Notes under the pieces: model-generated
Database searches by the model: none
Seen by the model: only the letters and a program-made list of their open reading frames with translations
What the model was told of the DNA's origin: nothing
Origin: Gemmatimonadaceae bacterium
Lineage (GTDB): Bacteria; Gemmatimonadota; Gemmatimonadetes; Gemmatimonadales; Gemmatimonadaceae
Length of the DNA: 64,000 bases
Assembly (NCBI GenBank): GCA_035633115.1
Contig: DASQFN010000103.1
Span: 62,001 to 126,000 of the forward strand
Reading direction: 5' to 3'
Made by a program: the position numbers and the translations under genes
In this document: piece by piece, positions 26,965 through 36,600 of the stretch
Layout: each line of letters starts with the position of its first letter
How positions within the stretch are numbered: position 1 is the stretch's first letter

Positions 26965-28305
26965 ATGCGTAAAACATTTCTTGTTTCTTTGCTGACTATC
27001 GCGCCGGCGCTCGGAGCGCAGGTGGCTCCGGCACCCGCGCCGGCAGCATCCGCTGCCGCGCGGCCGAGTCTCGCACGGATTCCGATCGACAGGGTCGTCG
27101 CCATCGTCGGAACCCAGCCGCTTCTCTGGAGCGACGTGCTCACGTTCATAAATCAGCAGCGCGCGGCAGGCCTAACTCTTCCACCCGATTCGGCGGGGCA
27201 GGCTGCGTTTGCGCGTGACGCGCTCAATCAGCTGATCGACGAGGAAATCCTCGTCCAGAAAGCGCACGAGATGAAGATCGAGGTCACCGAAGGCGAGGTG
27301 AACCGCACGGTGGACGATCAGATCAAGCGAGTCCGCGACCAGTTCAAGGCCGACGAGGAATACCGGACGGAGCTCAGGAATGCCGGCTTCGGCACGCCGG
27401 AGGAATACCGCCGCACTCTTTACACGCAATTTTACCGGCGAACGCTGCAGCAGCGTGTATTTCCCGACCTGCAGAAGACCGCGCATGCAAGAAACGTCAG
27501 CGAAACCGAGGTAGAGGAAGCATTCCAGAAGAACAAGGAGCTACTCAAGAAACAGCCTGCGACAGTCACCTTCCGTCAGATCGTCGTCGCGCCGAAGCCT
27601 ACCGCGGAGTCGAAAGCGCGCGCCCGCGCAAAAGCCGAGTCACTCCTCGTGGAAATCCGTAAGGGCGGCGACTTCGAGCAGATAGCCAAGCGCGAATCGA
27701 TGGACCAGGCCTCGAAGGCAACCGGCGGTGATCTCGGGTGGAATCGACGGGGCGCAATGGTTCCGGCATTCGAGCGCATGATGTTCGCACTCAATCCGGG
27801 TCAGATCAGCCCGGTCGTCGAGACTGCGTTCGGGTACCACATCATACGCGTCGATCGCGTACAGGCGGCGGAAGTTCATTCCCACCACATCCTGATCATG
27901 CCAGCGATTGATTCGGCCGACATAAACAGGGCTCGTCTCGAAGCCGATTCGGTGGCGAAGACATGGCGTGCCGGAGCAAACTTCGACTCGCTCGTGGCGA
28001 AGCACCACGATCCGGCCGAGGAGAAGGGAATTCTGCAGCCGTTCGTCCGGGACTCGCTGCCCGCTTCATACGGAACCGCGATCGCCGGCAAGAAGGCAGG
28101 CGAGGTCACCGATCCGTTCGAGCTGAAGGGTCCGAGCGGCGCGTCGAAATTTTCGGTCTTGCAGCTCGTCACAGTGAACGAAGCCGGTCAATACGTCGAG
28201 AGCGAGGTGCGGGATCGCATCCGCCAGCAGCTCATCGCCGAGCGTGCCACGCGCCAGCTGCTCGACGATCTCCGCAAGCGTACTTACGTGGCGATTCGGT
28301 TGTAG
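26965..28305 (+). CDS. surA: SurA-like periplasmic chaperone and peptidyl-prolyl isomerase
   Basis: This 446-residue periplasmic protein has a signal peptide (KTFLVSLLTIAPALGAQ) and an N-terminal SurA domain (RIPIDRVVAIVGTQPLLWSDV ... LNQLIDEEILVQKA). A well-conserved parvulin domain follows (TFRQIVVAPKP, FEQIAKRESMD, GGDLGWNRRGAMVPAFE, GYHIIRVD), then a second, weaker parvulin-like region (HSHHILIMPAI ... VAKHHDPAEEKG). It delivers outer-membrane proteins to the Bam machinery in known systems. ATG at 26965 gives a good signal peptide, with GGAAGGGG 11 nt upstream. The pdxA gene follows by 3 nt, an arrangement also known as surA-pdxA in Proteobacteria. Confidence 0.92.
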   Translation: MRKTFLVSLLTIAPALGAQVAPAPAPAASAAARPSLARIPIDRVVAIVGTQPLLWSDVLTFINQQRAAGLTLPPDSAGQAAFARDALNQLIDEEILVQKAHEMKIEVTEGEVNRTVDDQIKRVRDQFKADEEYRTELRNAGFGTPEEYRRTLYTQFYRRTLQQRVFPDLQKTAHARNVSETEVEEAFQKNKELLKKQPATVTFRQIVVAPKPTAESKARARAKAESLLVEIRKGGDFEQIAKRESMDQASKATGGDLGWNRRGAMVPAFERMMFALNPGQISPVVETAFGYHIIRVDRVQAAEVHSHHILIMPAIDSADINRARLEADSVAKTWRAGANFDSLVAKHHDPAEEKGILQPFVRDSLPASYGTAIAGKKAGEVTDPFELKGPSGASKFSVLQLVTVNEAGQYVESEVRDRIRQQLIAERATRQLLDDLRKRTYVAIRL

Positions 28306-28308
28306 CGA

Positions 28309-29289
28309 GTGAGCATTCGGCTAGCCGTAACCGCGGGTGACCCGCGCGGCATCGGGCCGGAGATAATCAACAAGGCGCTCGCTGATCGCAGGATCGGCGA
28401 GCGCTCTGATTTCGTGGTGATCGGCCCGGATGGTTGCGGCCTCGAAGTGGACGAGTCCGTCGGGAGCTGGAGCGCCGGGGGCGATGCAGCAGCGGCCGGC
28501 CGTCTGAGCGGCAGAGCGGTCGAGCGTGCGGTAGAGCTGGCGAAACAGGGAGCCGTGCACGGCATCGTCACGGCGCCCATCGACAAGTTCGCGCTTCTCG
28601 CCGGTGGGTACCGTTATCCCGGGCACACCGAGATGCTGGCCGAGCTCACGAGCTCGAGTGTGGCCATGATGCTCGCGGCACGACGGGCACCAACGCAAGG
28701 CGGAAACGCGCTGCGCGTGGTGCTCGCAACGACTCACATTCCCTTGCGCGAGGTGCATGCTGCGCTGACCGAGGCGAAGATCGTCTCTGTCGCGAAGACG
28801 ACCATCGAGTACCTCACACGCTGGTTTGGAATTGCCGCTCCGCGAATCGCGCTTTGTGCGCTCAATCCACACGGCGGAGACGGCGGCCGCTTCGGCGACG
28901 AGGACGATCAGCTCCTTGCTCCGGCTGCACGGAGCGCGGGAATCCTGGGGCCGTTTCCTGCCGATACGGTTTTCGTGCGGGCGATGCGCGGCGAGTTCGA
29001 CGCGGTGATCGCGCCGTACCACGACGTAGGAATGACGGCAATCAAGGTAGCGGCGTTCGGAAGCGCTGTGAACGTCACACTGGGACTGCCGTTTCCGCGC
29101 ACTTCACCCGATCACGGCACCGCAATGGATATTGCCGGCCGCGGCATCGCAGACCCAGCGAGCTTTATCGAGGCGCTGCTTCTGTGCCGGCAGATTCTGG
29201 CTCGCGAGCGTGGGCCCGGCGATCTCCCGCAGAGTGGAGATCGACCGCCAGCGAGTCGATCCTCCGGCCGTCCATCTCGCGAACCGTAA
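28309..29289 (+). CDS. pdxA: 4-hydroxythreonine-4-phosphate dehydrogenase (pyridoxal phosphate synthesis)
   Basis: This 326-residue cytoplasmic NAD-dependent enzyme of the DXP-dependent vitamin B6 pathway carries its conserved words: AVTAGDPRGIGPEI, TAPIDKFAL, PGHTEMLAEL, LNPHGGDGGRFGDED and PYHDVGMTAIKV. TSPDHGTAMDIAGRG and then [11 protein letters not shown] mark the normal C-terminal part. After LLCRQIL about 30 further residues (Arg/Gly/Pro-rich) read into the 3' end of the opposite CorC gene. GTG start, 3 nt after surA. The tail is probably unimportant. Confidence 0.95.
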   Translation: MSIRLAVTAGDPRGIGPEIINKALADRRIGERSDFVVIGPDGCGLEVDESVGSWSAGGDAAAAGRLSGRAVERAVELAKQGAVHGIVTAPIDKFALLAGGYRYPGHTEMLAELTSSSVAMMLAARRAPTQGGNALRVVLATTHIPLREVHAALTEAKIVSVAKTTIEYLTRWFGIAAPRIALCALNPHGGDGGRFGDEDDQLLAPAARSAGILGPFPADTVFVRAMRGEFDAVIAPYHDVGMTAIKVAAFGSAVNVTLGLPFPRTSPDHGTAMDIAGRGIADPASFIEALLLCRQILARERGPGDLPQSGDRPPASRSSGRPSREP

Positions 29290-30556
29290 AGATCGCTCCG
29301 CCTGAAATCACGCGATCGCCGGGCTGCGGCAATCGTCCGAGAACTCCGAACACGTAACCGCCGATCGTGGTGGCATCGTCCTCCGGCACGTCGAGTCCGA
29401 ACCGCTCGTTCAGCTCCCCGATATTCGTTGTTCCCGGCACGACTGTCTCGCCCGCCCGCGTCTTGACAGGAGCATCACTGTCTTCCGGCGTGTCGTACTC
29501 GTCGAGGATCTCGCCGACGATCTCCTCGAGCAGGTCCTCCATCGTAATAAGGCCCGCCGTGCCGCCGTACTCGTCGAGCACTATCGCCATGTGGATCTTC
29601 AGGCGCTTGAAATCGGCCAGCACGTCCTCGACTTCCTTCGAGCCGGGAATCACGTGGACCGGCCGCATTATCGCGCGCAAGGAAAACTCTACCCCTTCGG
29701 CGACTGGCCCGGGCCCTCCCGTCGCCGCCGGAATCAGAATCCGCAGCAGGTCTTTCGCGAGCACGATCCCGATGATGTCGTCGATCGTGTCATCGTACAC
29801 GGGGTAGCGCGAATTTCCGCTCTCCTCGACGATGCGCAGAATCTCGGGGAGTGTCGAGTTCACCTCGATTGCGACGATCTCCGTGCGCGGGGTCATCACC
29901 TCACGCGCGTTCTTCTCCGAGAACTCGAACACCGCCCCGAGCATCTGCGCGTCCGCCTGCTGCAGCGAGCCGCTCTCCTGTGCCTGCTCCAGAAGGAGAC
30001 GGATCTCTTCTGGAGAGTGTACCGTTTCGTTCATCCCCGTAGTGGATTGGCCGACCATCTTCAAAAGCCCATTGGCCGAGTGATTGAGCAGCCATATGAA
30101 GGGCGTCATCACCCACGCGAAGACAAGCAGCGGCGGCGCAAGAAATTTCGCGATCTGCTCCGGATGATTGAGCGCGGCTGCTTTGGGCGTGAGCTCACCG
30201 AGAAGTACGTGCAGATAGGTCAGGACCGCGTACGCGATAAAGCCGGCGAGCGTGATGCTGAGCGACGCCTCGACGGCAAACGGAAGCTTCGCGAAAAACC
30301 CCCCCAACATCGCGGCGAGCCCGTCAACGGCTATCCAGCCCAGGGCGAGGCTCGCCAGTGTAATGCCCAACTGGCTCGCTGAGAGCACGAGCGAGATATT
30401 AGAGTTTGCCCGCACGGCAATTCGCGCCAGGCGGTCGCCTGACCTGACCATTGCTTCGAGCCTTGTGCGACGCGAGCGGACGAGTGAAAACTCGGCGCCA
30501 ACGAAAAACCCGTTGAGGAGTACCAGCGAGAGAATGGCCAGCAGCCGGAGGGTCAC
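29165..30556 (-). CDS. CNNM/CorC-family membrane protein (DUF21, CBS pair, CorC_HlyC domain)
   Basis: This 463-residue inner-membrane protein of the TlyC/CorC family is linked to magnesium or cobalt efflux in known members. The DUF21 transmembrane domain (residues 1-190) includes [19 protein letters not shown] and [19 protein letters not shown]-domain pair ([13 protein letters not shown] ... [20 protein letters not shown]) follows, with [27 protein letters not shown]. The C-terminal CorC_HlyC domain starts near [16 protein letters not shown] start at 30554-30556; the first 23 nt overlap the divergent CDF start. Its 3' end overlaps pdxA by 125 bp on the opposite strand. Confidence 0.94.
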   Translation of the reverse strand: MTLRLLAILSLVLLNGFFVGAEFSLVRSRRTRLEAMVRSGDRLARIAVRANSNISLVLSASQLGITLASLALGWIAVDGLAAMLGGFFAKLPFAVEASLSITLAGFIAYAVLTYLHVLLGELTPKAAALNHPEQIAKFLAPPLLVFAWVMTPFIWLLNHSANGLLKMVGQSTTGMNETVHSPEEIRLLLEQAQESGSLQQADAQMLGAVFEFSEKNAREVMTPRTEIVAIEVNSTLPEILRIVEESGNSRYPVYDDTIDDIIGIVLAKDLLRILIPAATGGPGPVAEGVEFSLRAIMRPVHVIPGSKEVEDVLADFKRLKIHMAIVLDEYGGTAGLITMEDLLEEIVGEILDEYDTPEDSDAPVKTRAGETVVPGTTNIGELNERFGLDVPEDDATTIGGYVFGVLGRLPQPGDRVISGGAIFTVREMDGRRIDSLAVDLHSAGDRRAHAREPESAGTEAAPR

Positions 30557-31550
30557 GCCTGAAAGCTATCACAATCACTCCGGCCATGGGCCTTCCGCCG
30601 GAGTCGATGAAGGCGCGCATCTTCATGTGCCGCATGGAGATGACGACCTCCATGGAAACCTTCCCGGCCGCCATGACCACGCGAGCCACGCACCCGCGCG
30701 CAGCCTTCGCTTAGCGCTCGCGATCACTGGCACCCTCCTCGTTGTCGAGGTGATCGGCGGTTTTCTCACCAATTCGCTGGCTCTGCTCGCCGATGCGGGG
30801 CACATGCTGACCGATGTCGGCGCGCTCGGCCTTTCGTTGTTCGTCGCGTGGTTCACGATGCAGCCCGTCACCCCGCGAAAGAGCTACGGGTACCTGCGTT
30901 GGGAGATACTCGCTGCATTCCTGAACGGCGCCACACTTCTGCTGATCTCCGCGTGGATTCTCTTCGAGGCAGTGAGGCGCGTCAGGAATCCGGAGCCCGT
31001 AGAGGGCGGGCTCATGCTCGTGGTCGCCATCGCGGGGCTCATTGCAAACCTGATTGCCGCGCGAATTCTTCACCCCACGTCGCGGGCCAACATGAATGTC
31101 CGGGGTGCCTACCTCCACGTGCTCGGCGACTTGCTCGCATCGGTCGGCACAGTCGCGGCCGCGCTGCTCATCCGCTACACGGGCTGGCTGGTTGCAGATC
31201 CGCTCGTCTCGTTCCTGACCGCAGGTCTGATCATTCGTGGGGCATGGCAGCTGGTACGGGAGGCAGTCGACATCCTTCTAGAGTCGACGCCACGACACAT
31301 CGATCTTCAAATTGTGCGAGCGCAGCTGGAAGCCATCCCGGGCATCGAGTCCGTTCACGACCTCCACATCTGGTCAGTTACGCCGAGCATGGTGGCGATG
31401 AGCGCGCACGCTATCGTGCGCGATCCGGCGGCTCAACAGCACGCGTTAGAGCACATTCACGACGCAATGCGTCTATTCGGCATTCAACACGTGACCGTGC
31501 AGCTCGAGCGGCGAGAAATGTACGAGCGGGAAGGTCATCTGCACGCGTGA
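30534..31550 (+). CDS. Cation diffusion facilitator with His-rich N-terminus (CzcD/ZitB type)
   Basis: This 338-residue zinc/cobalt/cadmium exporter has an N-terminal 45-residue His-rich segment (YHNHSGHGPS ... HLHVPHGDDDLHG, GRHDHASHAP), typical of CzcD-like transporters. Six helices follow, with the site residues in LLADAGHMLTDVGALGLSL (HxxxD) and YLHVLGDLLASVG (HxxxD). The cytoplasmic ZT-dimer domain ends HVTVQLERREMYEREGH. ATG 30534 was chosen to keep the His-rich part; a GTG at 30627 is the next possibility. It overlaps the start of the divergent CorC gene by 23 nt. It is shorter and of a different type than the CDF at 8436. Confidence 0.92.
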   Translation: MASSRRVTPESYHNHSGHGPSAGVDEGAHLHVPHGDDDLHGNLPGRHDHASHAPARSLRLALAITGTLLVVEVIGGFLTNSLALLADAGHMLTDVGALGLSLFVAWFTMQPVTPRKSYGYLRWEILAAFLNGATLLLISAWILFEAVRRVRNPEPVEGGLMLVVAIAGLIANLIAARILHPTSRANMNVRGAYLHVLGDLLASVGTVAAALLIRYTGWLVADPLVSFLTAGLIIRGAWQLVREAVDILLESTPRHIDLQIVRAQLEAIPGIESVHDLHIWSVTPSMVAMSAHAIVRDPAAQQHALEHIHDAMRLFGIQHVTVQLERREMYEREGHLHA

Positions 31551-31580
31551 TGTTAGGGCATCTCGGTCGTCAAGAAAGGG

Positions 31581-33200
31581 ATGCCACGAATAGATGCTCT
31601 AATCGCCGCGATGGTCTCAAATCGGGCCCAGGCCGTGCGCCTGGCCGATGGCGACGTCGCCTTCCTGATGATAGGCGGAACCCCGCAGCCGCTGACCCGC
31701 AATCCTCTCGCCGAGGGCCAGCTCATGGCTCTGCTGCGCGAGATGGCACCCGCGGAAATTGCGTCGCAGCTCGGCACGGGCTCGACGCTTCAATTCATCT
31801 ATAAGAATGAAACCGGACGTTATCTGGCGAGGCTGCAGAACGATGGAGGAACGCTTCGCGCGACAGTCAGTCCCGCCCCTGCCGTCGCCCCGAATGGAGA
31901 GTCTCATGTATCGTTGCCCTCGCCCGGGACCAGTGCTGCCGTTTCGCCATCGGGTAATGGACATCCCGCAGCAACCGTCAACGGAAACGGCGATCTTGCG
32001 ACTTTAGCTGGTCGCGACAGGGCACGGCTGGAGCCGCTCTCTGACGGTCCGAATTTGGCGGCCACCGCCATCAGTGACGGCGTTGAATCCGACGCGGGGT
32101 CGGTCGTCGCGAGGGCGGAAATCGACAATCTCTTGAAAACTCTCGTTCACGAGCTTGCTTCGGATCTCCATCTGCACGTGGGCGAGCCCCCGATTCTTCG
32201 CCTTCACGGGGAGCTGAAGCGTATGGAGGGAGTGGAGCCGCTGACTAACTCGAGGCTCGAAGCGATGCTCGTCTCGATCATGCCCGAGCGAAACCTCGCC
32301 GAGTATCGCGAGACGCATGACACCGATTTTGCCTACGAGATTCCCGATGTCGCGAGGTTCCGCGCGAACGCGTTACGCGATCATCACGGCGCAGGCGGCG
32401 TGTTTCGCGCGATCCCCAGCAAGGTCGCGACTGTCGAAGGGCTTGGCATCTCCCCCGAGGTGCGGAAGCTCTGCTTCCTGACCCAGGGTCTGGTGCTCGT
32501 CACGGGGCCAACAGGCTCGGGAAAATCAACGACGCTCGGCGGGCTGGTGGATCTCATAAACCGATCCCGCGACGATCACGTCGTCACTATCGAAGATCCA
32601 ATCGAGTTCGTTCACAAGAACAAACGGTGCGTCATCACGCAACGGCAGGTCGGCCTACACACCGACTCGTACAAGAATGCGCTGCGCGCCGCGCTGCGCG
32701 AGGATCCCGACATTGTCCTCATCGGCGAAATGCGCGACATGGAGACAGTCGCGATCGCTCTCGAGACGGCTGAAACCGGCCACCTCGTGTTTGGCACGCT
32801 GCACACAACGACGGCGGTGGGAACAATAGACCGGATCATCGATCAATTCCCCGCGGACCGTCAGTCGCAGATTCGCGTGATGCTCGCTGACACTCTGAAA
32901 GGCGTCATTTCGCAGACGCTCTGCAGGAAGATCGGCGGCGGACGAGTCGCGGTGCGGGAAGTTCTGCTCTCGATGCCTTCGGTCGCCAACATGATTCGCG
33001 AAGGGAAGGCGTTCCAGATTCAGTCGGTGATGCAGACCTCCCGAAAGCTTGGCATGATCCTGCTCGGCGACGTGTTACTCGACCTGGTCGAAAAGGGAAT
33101 CGTCGAGCCGAAGGAAGCCTGGATGAAAGCCACCGACAAGGCGGCGTTCCTCGCGTCATTGAAGACCCGTGGACACGATCTTTCCTTCGCCGTGGAGTAG
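31581..33200 (+). CDS. pilT: PilT-type twitching motility ATPase with duplicated N-terminal domain
   Basis: This 539-residue cytoplasmic ATPase retracts type IV pili. The ATPase part (from about residue 175) has the PilT N-terminal domain (EIDNLLKTLVHELASDLHLHVG), Walker A GPTGSGKSTT near residue 309, the Asp box EDPIEFVH, Walker B LREDPDIVLIGEMRD, the His box TGHLVFGTLHT and the AIRNLIRE-like retraction motif region (VANMIREGKAFQIQSVMQT). The first 100 residues repeat the same domain pattern in degenerate form, joined by a low-complexity linker (100-175, Ser/Gly/Asn/Ala-rich). PilT is normally about 350-370 residues. No pilus genes are adjacent. Confidence 0.93.
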   Translation: MPRIDALIAAMVSNRAQAVRLADGDVAFLMIGGTPQPLTRNPLAEGQLMALLREMAPAEIASQLGTGSTLQFIYKNETGRYLARLQNDGGTLRATVSPAPAVAPNGESHVSLPSPGTSAAVSPSGNGHPAATVNGNGDLATLAGRDRARLEPLSDGPNLAATAISDGVESDAGSVVARAEIDNLLKTLVHELASDLHLHVGEPPILRLHGELKRMEGVEPLTNSRLEAMLVSIMPERNLAEYRETHDTDFAYEIPDVARFRANALRDHHGAGGVFRAIPSKVATVEGLGISPEVRKLCFLTQGLVLVTGPTGSGKSTTLGGLVDLINRSRDDHVVTIEDPIEFVHKNKRCVITQRQVGLHTDSYKNALRAALREDPDIVLIGEMRDMETVAIALETAETGHLVFGTLHTTTAVGTIDRIIDQFPADRQSQIRVMLADTLKGVISQTLCRKIGGGRVAVREVLLSMPSVANMIREGKAFQIQSVMQTSRKLGMILLGDVLLDLVEKGIVEPKEAWMKATDKAAFLASLKTRGHDLSFAVE

Positions 33201-33249
33201 AGGCTGATCGGCCTACAGAAGGATATTCGGCACCGTTAGCTTCCGTGCT

Positions 33250-35097
<1,848 letters not shown>

Positions 35098-35117
35098 CCC
35101 CGGAGGACACTGATTTT

Positions 35118-35498
35118 ATGTTGGACACGTTCGAGTCGCCGCTGGATGGATTTGCGGAGCGGGACGCCGGCGACGCGAGGAGGGGGGACGCGAACAACGA
35201 TGGTTACGCGGCAGCGAGTCCGACGGGGAGCGACGATCCTGAAGATGAGATCGTGGAAGACGATCTCGATGACGACGATGACGACGACCTTGAAGACGAT
35301 CTAGAGGACGATCCTGACGACGACGACGACAGCGACGACCTGGAAGACGACGAAGACGAGCTGGACGACGACGATGACGAGGACGATCTCGATGACGATC
35401 TGGACGACGACCTCGTTGATCTCGACGACGAGTACGACACCGACGATACGGACCGCCATCATCGAGGACCCGGGCACAACAAATACGAAGACTATTGA
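35118..35498 (+). CDS. Highly acidic Asp-rich low-complexity protein
   Basis: This is a 126-residue protein of unknown function. Residues about 39-113 are almost only Asp and Glu with a Leu or Pro every few residues (LDDDDDDDLEDDLEDD type), and the C-terminus HRGPGHNKYEDY is short and basic/aromatic. No signal peptide, membrane segment or known domain is visible. GGAGG 12 nt upstream of the ATG and its place 20 nt after typA support translation. The acidic tail of the RNA polymerase delta subunit is comparable, but the winged-helix domain of that protein is missing. A calcium-binding or nucleic-acid-mimic role is possible but unsupported. The opposite strand reads as a Ser/Arg-rich artefact. 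Confidence 0.75.
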   Translation: MLDTFESPLDGFAERDAGDARRGDANNDGYAAASPTGSDDPEDEIVEDDLDDDDDDDLEDDLEDDPDDDDDSDDLEDDEDELDDDDDEDDLDDDLDDDLVDLDDEYDTDDTDRHHRGPGHNKYEDY

Positions 35499-35608
35499 CG
35501 GCGCGCTCAGCAAGTTGATTGTCCCGCTCCGCTGATGCATTCTTGTGCTGGCAATTCACCGCCACGGGAGGGTCTCTTTCCGTGGCGGTCTCACATTCAA
35601 CGATTCCG

Positions 35609-36145
35609 ATGAAACTTTCGATAGCGGCAGCGACTGCCCTTCTCGTGATGGCTCTTCCATTTGCCGCTTCAGCACAGGTGGACGACGGATACTCGTGGGG
35701 ATTGACGGCGGGCGCGGCAATTCCGGTTTCGTATCTGCAGGATGATCACAGCACCGGCGTGAACGCCGGAATAACGTTCGCGTTCGGCGGCGTAGGCTCG
35801 CCCTTCGGCCTGCGTGTGGACGGGATGCTGAATCGATTTGGTGCGAAGAGCGGGACGGAGGCAGGGAACGCCAGAATCACGGCCGCGACCGCGAATCTCG
35901 TGTACAGCCCGTTCAGCGGAGGGTCCGACCGGTTCTACGTCACTGCTGGAGTGGGAGCGTACGGCATCAGGCCGGACGTGCCCGGGCAGGGGAGCAAGAG
36001 CGATTTCGGGACGAACGGCGGAATCGGGCTATGGATCCCCGGCGTGAGCGGGTTTATCGAGGCGCGGTACCATCATTTCTTCCGCGCACTGCCCGAGAAG
36101 CGGCCGGCCGTATTCATCCCCATAACCTTTGGGGTGCTTTTCTAG
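35609..36145 (+). CDS. Small outer-membrane beta-barrel protein
   Basis: This 178-residue protein has a signal peptide (KLSIAAATALLVMALPFAASAQ). Eight or so amphipathic strands (SWGLTAGAAIPV, FGLRVDGMLNRFG, ITAATANLVYSPF, RFYVTAGVGAYGI, IGLWIPGVSGFIEARYHHFF) end in Phe, as outer-membrane barrels do. It resembles OmpA/OmpX-like proteins. The ATG at 35609 was chosen to start the signal peptide; the ORF is open further upstream. The ligand or function is unknown. Confidence 0.82.
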   Translation: MKLSIAAATALLVMALPFAASAQVDDGYSWGLTAGAAIPVSYLQDDHSTGVNAGITFAFGGVGSPFGLRVDGMLNRFGAKSGTEAGNARITAATANLVYSPFSGGSDRFYVTAGVGAYGIRPDVPGQGSKSDFGTNGGIGLWIPGVSGFIEARYHHFFRALPEKRPAVFIPITFGVLF

Positions 36146-36191
36146 GGACAACAATGAGCCGGACAAGAGAAAATCACGGGTGCGAGGCGAC

Positions 36192-36270
36192 GAGGAGCCG
36201 AGCTTACGAGGTCGCAGGCGAGGTTTGAGTTATCTCGCGCCTGACCTGCGACCCCTGACCTCGGCTCCTC
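36192..36270. repeat. 79-nt nested inverted repeat downstream of barrel gene
   Basis: GAGGAGCCGAG (36192-36202) pairs with CTCGGCTCCTC (36260-36270), and inside it GGTCGCAGG (36210-36218) pairs with CCTGCGACC (36245-36253). The arms could fold into a long two-part hairpin in RNA or a cruciform. It lies in the 271-nt non-coding stretch between the barrel gene and the tRNA; no gene is seen there. Confidence 0.6.
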
Positions 36271-36352
36271 TCACGTGGCACCTGCGTTTCTCTCCGTTGA
36301 ATTTCAAAACGATGGAACCACGACCTGATCCACGAATTACAAGGTTGTTGCG

Positions 36353-36381
36353 TTGACTCGTTTTTCCGCGTCCGGTAACTT
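36353..36381 (+). promoter_or_regulatory. Promoter of the tRNA-Ile gene
   Basis: TTGACT at 36353-36358 and TAACTT at 36376-36381 are separated by exactly 17 nt, close to the sigma-70 consensus. The tRNA begins 36 nt after the -10 element, leaving a short precursor leader. Confidence 0.7.
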
Positions 36382-36416
36382 TAAAGCCCCCCTCGATTTT
36401 CTCTTGCTCACGCAAG

Positions 36417-36490
<74 letters not shown>

Positions 36491-36504
36491 TTAACCAACC
36501 ATCT

Positions 36505-36534
36505 ATCCCGTCTGCACTTACGTGTCGGCGGGAT
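36505..36534 (+). terminator. Likely terminator after tRNA-Ile
   Basis: ATCCCG (36505-36510) can pair with CGGGAT (36529-36534), followed by TTCTCCTT. The loop of 18 nt has weak inner pairing. It ends the tRNA transcript and lies before the convergent protease gene. Confidence 0.45.
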
Positions 36535-36600
36535 TTCTCCTTCCGCGCAAGGTGTCGATTCGAGGTGTCGGCCGGTACCCGCTACCGCTAACCGGATTTT

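Noticed and set aside
35204-35440. Ser/Arg-rich minus-strand protein opposite the Asp-rich gene
   Set aside because: It simply mirrors the Asp codon repeats; there is no start context.
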